Assembly: GCF_037392515.1 (NCBI RefSeq)
Contig: NC_090283.1
Span: 12,964,501-13,028,500, forward strand
Direction of reading: 5' to 3'
DNA length: 64,000 nt
From: Haliotis asinina
Taxonomy: Eukaryota > Mollusca > Gastropoda > Lepetellida > Haliotidae
In this document: one piece after another, positions 1 to 9,773 of the stretch
Position numbering within the stretch: position 1 is the first letter of the stretch
Layout: every line of letters starts with the position of its first letter
Notes under the pieces: model-generated
Database searches by the model: none
The model's input: the letters and a program-made list of their open reading frames with translations, nothing else
Told to the model about the DNA's origin: nothing
Translations under genes and position numbers: made by a program

Positions 1-244
1 TCTGAGAAGAGGCTTGTTTTACCGTTTGTGCAATAAAGTTGGATGAGTTATGTTGTGTTTATGGGGTCATGTGTCATTCGGGTCTTGTTTGTCTTTCAGA
101 AGCGACTGACAGCGACAGGTTTTAGGGTGTTATCAGAACAAGAACCTTGTTCAACGAATGTGTTGTGATTTACAGTAATGCGCGTAGTATGAGTCAACTT
201 GACTGTTTTACTCCTGGATATAACAAAAGTACTTTAACCCCTGA

Positions 245-312
245 CGATCCGGAATTTAAAGGATCTTCAGCAACCCATGCTTGTAAACGACGTGTAACAG
301 GATTGGTTGACA
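245..312 (+). repeat. SINE family A, 5' fragment
   Basis: The stretch with 'ttcagcaacccatgcttgta' followed by a 'gttgacataatgtac' block matches the head of the longer SINE family seen whole at 38.3 kb. The 3' half and tail are missing. Confidence 0.5.
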
Positions 313-597
313 TAATGTACAGGATGTGGTTGTACAATTAACGTTATTATACGATAATACACATACATATATCCACGCAGCTAGTGCTTGCTGAAGGCGC
401 TGTTTTTTCCCCTTGATCATTGGATGTCAGTCTCAACGCCATTGCGTATTATGAATCTCAACCCCCTTGGAAGTATACAACTCTTGCTGCTTCAAGGCCC
501 TCAAATCCTAACGCGATACCCATTCGTAGCTGGGTGCACTTGGACACATAGTCACAGTATTTTGCCCAAGTTCACTGCACGTTGCTGTACTTGCAAC

Positions 598-1060
598 TAT
601 AGTCTCTTTGCGGTGAAAACGTACCGATGAATTTCATTTAAACAAAAATGTAAATCAAATAAAGTGAAATTATGACTGAGAATCCTCTTGATTTCAACTT
701 GCCATTTGAAAATTTAACTCTCAGAATTTTATTCAACTTAGTATAAACGTTTTTTAACAAGCGATCATGGTTTCAAATAGCGAATATTGGTATGTATTAC
801 ATGGGGGTAGACGCAGTAGATGAAACAGTGAAACTAATGCAAGGGCCTCAGATAATGGGCATAAAATAAGACCAACGGTCCTTGTTCTCGGTGTTTCGTT
901 TAATGTGCATACCCCCTCGTAATGCAAACCAATAATAGGTTTTTGAAACTAAGACCGTTTGTTAAACAAGTTTTATTCTCAATTTAATAAGTTTATATGC
1001 TCAATTGGAGGGGTAAAATTATGAGGATTCTTAACTTTAATTTGAGTTTATTTGATTCAC
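598..1060. repeat. Palindromic (foldback) element, copy 1
   Basis: The two halves are imperfect inverted copies. The left half has 'aaatcaaataaagtg', 'ctgagaatcctc' and 'tgtattacatgggggtag'; the right half has their reverse complements in mirrored order, including 'ataccccctcgtaatgcaaa'. A second copy lies at 2.65-3.01 kb. No coding capacity is visible, so this is probably a non-autonomous foldback or MITE-type element. Confidence 0.6.
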
Positions 1061-1261
1061 ATATTTGTTAAAAAAGGAATTCATAGGTACGTTTTCCCCT
1101 CAGATCGACTATAAGTGTTTGCGCATGTGGCCACTATTTGGTTATACCTCAACGGATTCGTGGGTTCTCATAAGTGTGCAGAGTTGTATATTGTATTCTA
1201 AGGGGTCTGACAACACGGAAACACGGAAAGAGTCTGCACACAAAACACATCGGGTTTTACA

Positions 1262-1332
1262 CCCGGTCACAGGCGGGCTCGATCCCGACACCTCAAACTC
1301 GCTTAAGTCGGCTCTCCCACCGCGCCGCTCAT
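1262..1332 (-). repeat. tRNA-like sequence, probable SINE head
   Basis: On the minus strand this reads like a tRNA with an A-box-like 'gtgggagagccgac' and a B-box-like 'gggatcgagccc' at plausible spacing. The cloverleaf is not convincing, so I take it as a tRNA-derived repeat fragment rather than a working tRNA gene. Confidence 0.35.
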
Positions 1333-1544
1333 GCTACCGTATCCGGTGAAATAGATCAATTCTCTAGATTTTCAAAGAGTGTAGTAGTTTCACATCGCCT
1401 TCGTATAGCTGGGATATTGAATCAAACAGAGGCTTGTTAATCAATATGACGTTGGCCTTTGGCGTGGCAAGCAAATTATCACAGATGTTGATGTTGGCCA
1501 CTAGGCCAGACTCTATTTCTATTTATGGGTTGGCGGTCCAACCC

Positions 1545-1800
1545 CCTTGGGATCCCACCTTCTTGAGAACCACCCTCTTGAGGGACCACCTTCTTAAGGG
1601 ACCACCTTATTCAGGAAGACCTTTCTTGCGGGACCACATTCTTAGGAATCACCTTCTTGGGTGATCGTCTGTTTGAGGGTGCATATTCTCGAGAAACCAC
1701 CACCTTCTTGAGGGACCACCTTTTTGAGGGACCGCTTTCGTAAGAGACCACGATCATGAGGGCCGGCACATTCTTGAGGTCCCACCTTCTAGAGGAACGA
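1545..1800. repeat. Degenerate minisatellite (about 17 bp unit)
   Basis: Tandem variants of 'cttcttgagggaccac' repeat about 13-15 times with substitutions and small indels. Confidence 0.75.
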
Positions 1801-2361
1801 CCAGTGCTACTCAGTCTGTATGTATTTGGGCAATTCCAAATGACCAATGAACATAGCTGTAGTAAATTAGGAGCAACGTGAGCATAGGTTAATCCGAAAT
1901 AATTGTCTCGTTTTACTTCATTTCTAATACGGAAATCGAGTGTTCTATCGTCTCGAAGACAAATACATATTGTGCTTTTAGTGATCAGAAACATTATAAA
2001 CTGATGAACTTTTAAATCAAAGCAGTTTTAGAGCATACTTGTTCCAGTTCAGTGCATAATTTCGAAATTGAGAATCGAAAAATCCACTCTTCATTTTAGT
2101 AGCGCCCATTAGCTTTAAAGAATTAAGCCGACTGGTTTTATAGAATCGGTTCGAGACGCGAGTTCACTAACAGTACTGCGAGTGTTAAGTACTGGGCGCT
2201 GAGCAATGAGTGTACGTGTTATTCCATCTAAGTAATCATTGAGCGAATCTACGCGCACTTATAGACACTGTCAGGATAGAGGTACTTCTGATCAAGTCTT
2301 ACACTCACACCCATCATACTAACTTCATCAGACACCAAAGAAGAGGTACAGGTTAAAATTT

Positions 2362-2572
2362 GCCTTCAATAACTGATGCTTGTCGTAAGAAGCGAGTAAC
2401 AGGTCAGGGTGGTCAAGCTCGCTGACTTGGTTGACACATGTCCTAAATGCGTAGATCGGAGCTCATGCTGTTGATCCCTGGATTGTCTGATCCAGACTCG
2501 CTTATTTACAGACTTCTGCAATGCAGCTGGAATCTTGCTGGACGCGGCGTAAAACAACTCACTCAATCACCC
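2362..2572 (+). repeat. SINE family A copy
   Basis: Nearly full copy: 'gatgcttgtcgtaag' head, 'ctgacttggttgacacatgt', 'ctggattgtctgatccagac' core and 'gcggcgtaaaac' followed by ACTC repeats. Confidence 0.8.
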
Positions 2573-2645
2573 AAAGAACAGGTTTGGTTTATTTCTTAGA
2601 AATATACTTGACAAAGTATTCTTATTTCATCTGTAATATGTTTGT

Positions 2646-3015
2646 AATGAAAACCTTCCGATGAATTTCACTTTACACCATTAAACATTATTCGAATACA
2701 GTGAAATTAAAATTGCAAATGCTCATAATTTTACCTTGCCGGTTGAATATTTAAATCTCAGAATTTTATTCAAATGCGGATAAGAGTTGTTTCAGAAGCG
2801 GTCATAAATTCAATTTTTTATCATTGGTTTGTATCACAAGGAGGAGTGCTCATAAAATGAAACACCGAAAACAAGTAAGGGTAGTCGAAGTTAACATTCA
2901 TCCCGTACTGCACGCTCATTTGTTTCACTGTTCTATCTTTCATGCTTACCCCCTTCTCATACAAACTCATAACAGCGTTTTCTTAAGTTGAATTAATTCT
3001 GAGATTTAAATGCCG
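2646..3015. repeat. Palindromic (foldback) element, copy 2
   Basis: Homologous to the element at 0.60-1.06 kb: shared 'ccgatgaatttca', 'ctcagaattttattcaa' and the mirrored 'gaaacaccgaaaac' and 'gtttcactgttct' blocks. The inner part reads as an inverted copy of itself. Confidence 0.6.
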
Positions 3016-4234
3016 GGGGATATGTCATCTTTGGATGACTCGCTACCATCCGCCATAAAACAGAAACAATATAGGACCATATTTCTTCCGTCAATCACTG
3101 GGATTCCATTGCTTGATATGACAAGACCCTTGATATGAAATGTCATATACTGGAGATGAGAGTCCCGAGGATCTCTAATTAAAGCAAGTAAGTCTGTAAT
3201 AGACGGAGGAAATGGTCATCGCGATACTCACCAAGTAAACTTAACCCCAAATCATCTCACGTCCTTCTCACTAAATTTTGTTTAATTACGCAGGGACCTC
3301 CAACGTTAAATATTTTAATGGTTTATCTTGCTTACACACAGCCGTCACTTAGCTGGAAAATTGCAAACAACAATACTCCGTAGACTGTTGGTACCTGGAC
3401 ACTGTCACGCTCTACATTATCTGACAATACCAACAATTACCTCTTCCCCAAAGTCATAGTGGGAGGGTGAAGTGAGGACAAACTGGAAATTCCCCGACCC
3501 TCAGATTCGAACACAACGTCGTCATTCATTGCACTCAAAGCACCATTCAGTTGTATATTCGCTTTGAAGAAGGCCCAGTTTTACATATCACTCCCATTCA
3601 CCCACTGAAATTCTGTAGGATTGGTGTAGCGTGAGGCACGGTGTTCGTGACCATGTGGCAAAAGGCTTAGGGAATTATAGAAGGGTTCACGGAATCTGTT
3701 TGACGCATGCTGCTTTCAGTATTGTCAAAGGTGACGTAGTTCTCAACAGCCTCTCAAGTGAACGTGTCAGATCGAGGAAGTAGTTCAAACTGATCAAATG
3801 ATCCATATAAATCTCTTCTAAAGACGTCTGAGTCACTGATATCTAAAACTCGACTTCCATAATACAATCGTGGTATCGAAAACGCCCAGCGTACGCTTAT
3901 ATATTTTTAGATAACCTATTCAATTTCAATCCGATAAGGTCTCTGATCATTGTGCAATGTGTTAAATTGGTTGTGTAACTACATTCTAACATCTTAGCGT
4001 CTAAGGCCGTAATTTTCATTTTTTTTGTCACATTCGTTTTTTAATGAAAAACACTTTGGTCGGTGGTAGAAGTTAACGCTTGAAATTAAATGATCAAATC
4101 TCAAATAATTCACCATTTAATGATTAATGCTTCACGTGGGACAAAGGTCACACTGAAGTAAAATAACAGAACTAGTCGTGACTTTATCTCAGGGCAAAGG
4201 ATTTATTACAATTCAATAATTTGCCAACAATGTT

Positions 4235-4830
4235 GTTGCTTCAGGTAAGGGAAAAAGTTGCTAGCTCAGGAGAGGAAACAATTAACTGGTTCAATCAGGT
4301 TACAAATTGTTGGATGAAGTGTGGAACAAAATTATTATTCAAAGATAAAACAAAGGAAGGAAGGAAAATAATTTGCTGGATCAGTTGGGTAAACAATTTG
4401 TTAGTCCGAGAAGGTAAGCAATATGTTTGTTCAAGCGGGTAAAAATAGTTGCGGTTCGAGTGTGGAAACAAGTTGCTGATTCTAGTGTGGAAACAAATCG
4501 AGGTGACAAACACGTGGCTGGTTCGAGCAGGCAAACCCGTTACAGGTTCGCATGGTAAACAAGTTGCTGGTTCGAGTGAGTTGCTGCTTCAAGTGGGTAA
4601 ACCATTTGCTGGTTCAGTAGTGTAAACAAGTTGCTGGTTCGAGTGTGGAAAAAGTTGTTGCTTGAAGTCGGTAAACAAGTTGCAGGTTTGAGTGGCTAAA
4701 CAACTTCTTAATTCCTTCGGGTTTAGATACAAGTTGCTGGTTCGAGTGGGTAAACATGTGGGTAAACGAGGTGCTGGTTTCTGAAAGTTTGACAAGAAAG
4801 GTACCTGTTCAAAGGAGCTGTCAGTCACCC
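4235..4830. repeat. Degenerate minisatellite (about 26 bp unit)
   Basis: Around twenty diverged units of the type 'aagttgctggttcgagtg' plus 'ggtaaac' follow one another. It stays partly open in several frames on both strands, giving spurious ORFs. Confidence 0.8.
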
Positions 4831-4990
4831 TTTCAAAGGAGAAACAAGTTGTTGGACCAAACAGTAATATTGTTCTTAATTTCTGAATGCTTGTTCCACC
4901 TTCCTGTTATTACTGATTTTGTAACATACAACATTCAGCAATCATGTTGATGTATCGGGTCGCACAATGAAAAGTTTCCAGGTTACGATA

Positions 4991-5075
4991 CGTCAACACA
5001 ACATACAACACAAATTTCGTCAACACAACACAAATTTCGTCAACACAACACAAATTTCGTCAACACAACACACAG
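4991..5075. repeat. 20 bp tandem repeat
   Basis: About four near-identical copies of 'cgtcaacacaacacaaattt', the first slightly longer. Confidence 0.85.
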
Positions 5076-5583
5076 TTGCATTGCGGCAACTTTCAACCAC
5101 CACACTCGTAGAGAACGATAATTACTGTGCAGGGCTTTTATCTCTTCATTGATAGGTTGCCGATCATTTTACAGGATATGCCGAGTCGTCGACCTACTGC
5201 AATATTCATCCGTAAGACCTGATTGACCTAACAAGATCTACTTCCTGGTTCTATTGGCATGGCTCCGTGACGCCCCGCGATATATAGACACACACAAATA
5301 TCTCTTAACCTCGGCATTGCTCTTGCACATGCCAAACTGGGCGCGCCTTCACAGCATAAGGTAAGATCGTATGATTGTTTCACCACCCCATTTAAATGGT
5401 CGAGTGGAGTAGGGCAGAGACTTGATCTGCTGTTCGTCTGTCATATTCAGAGTGTAGTTACACGGGGGTAGGGACTGAGAACTCTACCTCATCGGAATTA
5501 CCTGCACTGGAATGTGTTACTTGACCGTACCCTGTGAGAGGTATTTATTACTTCAGGGTGTCGTTTAATATCAATTTTACATG

Positions 5584-5703
5584 TACACTGAGCAGCAAAA
5601 GAAACGCAAAGTTTCGCAAAAAGGAAATCTTATAAAAGTAAACGTTTATGTTTATTTTCTGTGTAAAACCTTGACAAAAAGAGTTGCGTTCTTTTTCCTG
5701 TAC
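5584..5703. mobile_element. MITE-like hairpin, family M, copy 1
   Basis: The ends are imperfect inverted repeats: 'actgagcagcaaaagaaacg' on the left and its approximate reverse complement ending 'ctttttcctgtacac' on the right, flanked by TA. The interior 'aaaagtaaacgtttatg' is shared with the element at 40.95 kb. It is about 120 bp and non-coding. Confidence 0.55.
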
Positions 5704-5850
5704 ACTAATATTACTGGCGTGATGTTCAAAACCACCTCACTCACTCAGTGCCATAAGTCTTACCCGGATATCCTGCTATTATCATTGGGGTTTGTTTGTT
5801 TGTTCGTTCAAAGCCACTCTCAGTATTACTGTAGGCAAGTGACGACGAAC

Positions 5851-5977
5851 TGTAATGAACGAGTTTAATTTTATGCCGCCTTTAGCAATATTCAAGCAAT
5901 ATCACGACCGGGGACATTGTACTCATGTGGGGAAGCGAACGAGCGAAGGCTTTAACCACTTGGCTACTATATACCCT
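5851..5977 (-). repeat. SINE family B copy
   Basis: Minus-strand copy of the tRNA-derived family: tail 'atgccgcctttagcaatatt' on the plus strand, then a degenerate B-box region and 'ctttaaccacttggctac' as complement of the A-box. Confidence 0.7.
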
Positions 5978-6384
5978 CATCCCCACCTGTAAATATTCGT
6001 GACAATCCAGTAACTGACACCGCGGTTTTGGTGTCATAAGCGAATGCTTTCACCGTTGGACTTTCACCCCTTTGTGGACGAGCGAAGTCGCAAGGGTGAA
6101 TATTGTGTTGTGGTACAGCCGTATGAAAAGTAGATACAAACGTGAAATGGTGAAATGGTGCTCGAGCTTAACTCATGTCTTTGGTAAGGTGACGCGCACT
6201 TCAACAAGTGAGTTTGATTTCGTACACGTAAATCGTACCTGACTTCCATTGTGACCACCCTATCCACAGTTTTTACAGTATTACTCCACATCTTGAAAGT
6301 AACATATTGCGATATGATTAGTAAAATGACACATGACGTGACATACATTAAAGGTGATAGATTAGGGTTTTATGCAATATGGCA

Positions 6385-6480
6385 ACAATATCACCACATT
6401 GAACACCAGAAATGGACTTCACACAATGTGCCCATGTAGAGAATCGAACCTGGGTCTTTGGCATGAACTCCGAACACTGA
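6385..6480 (-). repeat. SINE family B fragment
   Basis: 'accagaaatggacttcacac' and 'gagaatcgaacctgggtctt' match the central part and B-box of family B in reverse. Tail and A-box are lost. Confidence 0.6.
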
Positions 6481-7122
6481 ACAACACAAACGCACCATAC
6501 AAGACAAAAATACCATGACTAAATGACAAGAGTAGACAGGTTGATGTATAAGTATCCAGAAAATGTATCATTACACAGTTTCCCGTTCACCGGAATGGTG
6601 TTTACTGCATGGACGATAATAGAGCTGAACTTTGGTATGCTTTTCCTGTTTTATTTATTCGATTTCAAGATAACACGTCCATAACGATAACAGCATACCA
6701 TTCCTAAACACAGATCACAATACATCCAAATAAAGTATGTTTGTTCTTGGAGATGGAAATAAAGCGTCGCGTTAAGAGGAATGAATATCATGATCATGTT
6801 TAAAATATTTGTAGATACCAACCGAAGTGGATGAAACAATATATGCCACGTTGATTGATAGCAGTGTAGGATCATGAAGCCGATATCTAGGTTAACTTAG
6901 CCCGAGACGTTTGCTCACCTCTTTCTTTGTGTGTAGACCAACATTCCGGAGTAGATATATTTAATGAGGTCTCTTGAAGCTTGGGCTATATCAAGGGACA
7001 ACTGGACACGGATGGACGAGGTCTTGTGTTTCACCGACACTTGATACTCCCTTCAATCTGAGAGTTCACTAGACGGGATATGAGTGAGTTGTGGAGACAG
7101 CACTGTAATGGGTTTTTTGGGA

Positions 7123-7250
7123 TGGGGTAGTAGTCTAGGCATTAAAGACGTCTCTTGTGACGTCGACGAATTAGGTTTGATTCCCGAAATGGGTAAAATT
7201 TGTGGAGTCCATTTCTGGTGTCTCCCCTCAGTCATTGAATTATCTCTTTG
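7123..7250 (+). repeat. SINE family B copy
   Basis: A-box-like 'ggtagtagtctaggcatta', B-box 'ggtttgattcc' and the body 'gtggagtccatttctggtgt' are in order. Confidence 0.65.
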
Positions 7251-7305
7251 GTGTGAAAGCTAACATGACACTGAAAGTGTGGAGTCCAAGCATGTGCCAA
7301 TTTAC

Positions 7306-7378
7306 ACTCACTCACTCACACAATCATATCACTCACTCACTCACTCACTCACTCACTCACTCACTCACTCACTCACTC
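7306..7378. repeat. (ACTC)n microsatellite
   Basis: A run of ACTC units, probably the expanded tail of a SINE, as the family tails end in the same tetranucleotide. Confidence 0.9.
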
Positions 7379-8019
7379 GTCTGTTCCTCTTCGTAGGGCA
7401 AAGACCGTCCAATACAGATCGTCAGATCCCCCTGGCTTCATTTGCGAAATATACCCTCTATGCATTTCAAACATAGAGGTAGTTATGAGAACGGGAAAGA
7501 AAAACTGTAACAAAGAGACGGAGGTAAATACAGCATCACCTTGACTTACACCTTAAGGACATAACATGAAACTAATAGTCGGCAACTAATCCACTTGAAC
7601 AAGCATCTCCATAATGACAATGTGAAATTATACCTCTAAGATTAAGGTTTTCCTTAAATAGAACTTCTGTGTGAGAAAGACTTAACGCCCTCATGGCTCA
7701 GTCAAGCGTGAACCACATACAAGGAGCGTCAGATTACGTTGTCACAAGTGACTGCGTTTCACCATTGGAAAGTTATACCCTTGCGCGTTTCACTCCGTTG
7801 AGAATGAAAACATGTAAAGTATGCATAAGTCCTTTACTATAAACAGTTCACGATTTCTTTCCGTACACACAAAACACATCCCGGAAAAGTTGTGTAAATA
7901 TATGGGTGTCTACACTGATGGGGGTGATTGCTGCTTGTTTTGTAACGAGACGTTTTCTGCTGCTGAGGGTACCCCTGAGAACGGTTAGCAAATTGCCTGT
8001 TTGGATTTTAAACACAAAC

Positions 8020-8145
8020 GACTACGACCACGATGACGATGACGACGACGACGACGACGATGATGGTGGTGGTGATGATGATGATGATGATGATGATGGT
8101 GGTGTTGGTGGTGGAGGTGATGATGATGTAACGATGATGATGTAG
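8020..8145. repeat. (GAC/GAT)n trinucleotide repeat
   Basis: Trinucleotide array with GGT interruptions. It translates as poly-Asp/Gly, but no start context, splice site or homologous flank supports a gene. Confidence 0.9.
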
Positions 8146-8658
8146 AAACTCGATTTCAACTCTCAACAACTCGCATTTGAGGTCATTAGGTTAACAGTCA
8201 CGTCATCAACTAAACGGGTACCCATGAACAGATATATGATGAGCACACAGTCACGTCACCATGCCTTAGGTCCGTTTTCGAAAAAAAAAAAGAATCCCAG
8301 GAAACAGGAAAAGCTAAAAAAAAAAATCTGCTTGTCGGTCATTCTTATGACCTTGATCACTTCAAGCTTGTACTTCCTGACCTCTCCACGTTGACTTGTG
8401 GCAACTTCACACCAATGTACCTAGTACAGACAATCCGACCACCTAGTTCCTTGCAGCCGCCTCCCCAGTACCCTTACCGCCGTACACCACTTCTCCCCTA
8501 TACCACCCCCCCCCCTCCTCAATCACCATCCCCGAACGCCAATTTACAAATTACCTCACATCCATGTATCACACGTATATCAATCCCTTAACTGCATCGA
8601 GCCACATGCTGCGCCTATTGATAAACAGACAAATCCTTGCTATATAGCATTGAATTAC

Positions 8659-8669
8659 ATACACACATA

Positions 8670-8750
<81 letters not shown>

Positions 8751-8752
8751 CA
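8659..8752. repeat. (CA)n and (CATA)n microsatellite
   Basis: Compound array: CA dinucleotides followed by about nine CATA units. Confidence 0.95.
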
Positions 8753-9101
8753 ATATATATGTTATACTTCAAGCCAAGCTCATTCAACGATTATCATTTG
8801 TGTATGTAAATCCACTTTCGTGTCAAAGTTCAGAAACGTCAATTTGAAACGACTTCACAGAGGACTCTCATATGAATCGTGTCGGTGAAGTAACAGTGAG
8901 CGACAGCTCGTCATGCTCAAGCAATGGAACGCGACATCCGGGTTATCAGAGCGACGAATTTGTACAGATAACACAATATGGACCTAAACAACTCCTCTGT
9001 TATCAGATGTCAGTTTACATGGTTGTCAGTTCTTGGAAAAGCTCACTCCTGAGCGGAGAGTCATATATGTGAAACAGTGTTAGTGGCTGGCTGCGACTAT
9101 C

Positions 9102-9312
9102 CTGGGTGCAATCGGGTGGTGTCCGTGGGAGACAATAGTCAGTTCTTTGGAACAGTCTGTCGGTTTCGTGTGTTCTGGGTTCAGTTAGGCGTGTCCATTG
9201 GAAACAATCGAGATTTGTTCTTAATTGGAACAGCCTTACCGGCCGCGCCTGTCGCAGTTACAATCGGGCGCTGTCCGAGGGAGACAAGAGTGTTATTTGG
9301 AACAGCCGGACG
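9102..9312. repeat. Degenerate 70-80 bp tandem repeat
   Basis: Three diverged copies of a block with 'tgtccgtgggagacaa' and, about 25 bases on, 'tttggaacagtctg', starting near 9102, 9182 and 9260. The array sits just upstream of the first chitin synthase exon and is GC-richer than its surroundings. A 142-codon open frame crosses it. Confidence 0.5.
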
Positions 9313-9663
9313 CTTGCCTCTGTCCCTGGGTATCCATGGGTATATGCTATTTGAGGGTGGAGTCAATCTGTGGACCTACCCGGGGTGTGATCGGATAAAG
9401 TGCTTGTCGTGTCACAGGGTTTGTCGTGTCACAGACAGTTTGTATCGTCTTTGTGTTTATGCTCCAATGATTAATGTCTTTGAGTTAATAGTTGCATGTA
9501 ATTAGTCATGTGTGAGTGCTTTGTTTAATGTTTGTGTTAATGTACTTGTGTTTGGATTCATTAGGTACCTGACGACCTGTGCTGGGATAACCAAGGGAAA
9601 CTTCAGAGTAATACCTGATGATGTAGAGTTGGTGGTTTGAGACGCTACATCACATCCGTTACC

Positions 9664-9773
9664 ATGGCAACGGGAACAGACAATCCCGGGTATGTAAGCG
9701 AGGAGGCTGACACCGTCAACAGGGTTTCATCGTATGATAATAACGTTCACAGCGGTCGTAGGACCTCCCCCAT
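9664..9773 (+). CDS. CHS: Chitin synthase exon 1 (start exon)
   Basis: Encodes residues 1-36, beginning MATGTDNPGYVSEE, hydrophilic with no signal peptide. It ends at the donor 'cccat|gtaagt' in phase 2, which matches the next exon. A possible acceptor 'tcattag' at 9564 suggests the exon begins there with about 100 bases of 5' UTR. An earlier start is possible if further coding exons lie upstream, but none was recognised. Confidence 0.75.

Larger units (their letters stand above)
1..9563. other. Upstream intergenic region, gene-poor
   Basis: I see no convincing protein-coding gene here. Open frames are short and many overlap simple repeats. The recognisable content is repetitive: two related palindromic elements, SINE copies of two families, three minisatellites, a MITE-like hairpin and several microsatellites, listed separately. 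The stretches 3.0-4.2 kb and 7.4-7.9 kb show nothing I can name. A promoter or non-coding first exon of the downstream chitin synthase could lie in the last few kilobases, but no core promoter motif is clear. Confidence 0.6.

Noticed and set aside
1611-1994. 127-codon minus-strand ORF
   Set aside because: Half of it is the 17 bp minisatellite and the rest has no recognised motif.
4235-4830. CRISPR-like regular repeats
   Set aside because: Units of about 26 bp are contiguous and diverged, with no unique spacers, in a eukaryotic context. It is a minisatellite. The same applies to 26677-26960.
9077-9505. 142-codon ORF upstream of chitin synthase
   Set aside because: It crosses degenerate tandem repeats and has no recognised motif or splice support; kept only as a repeat observation.
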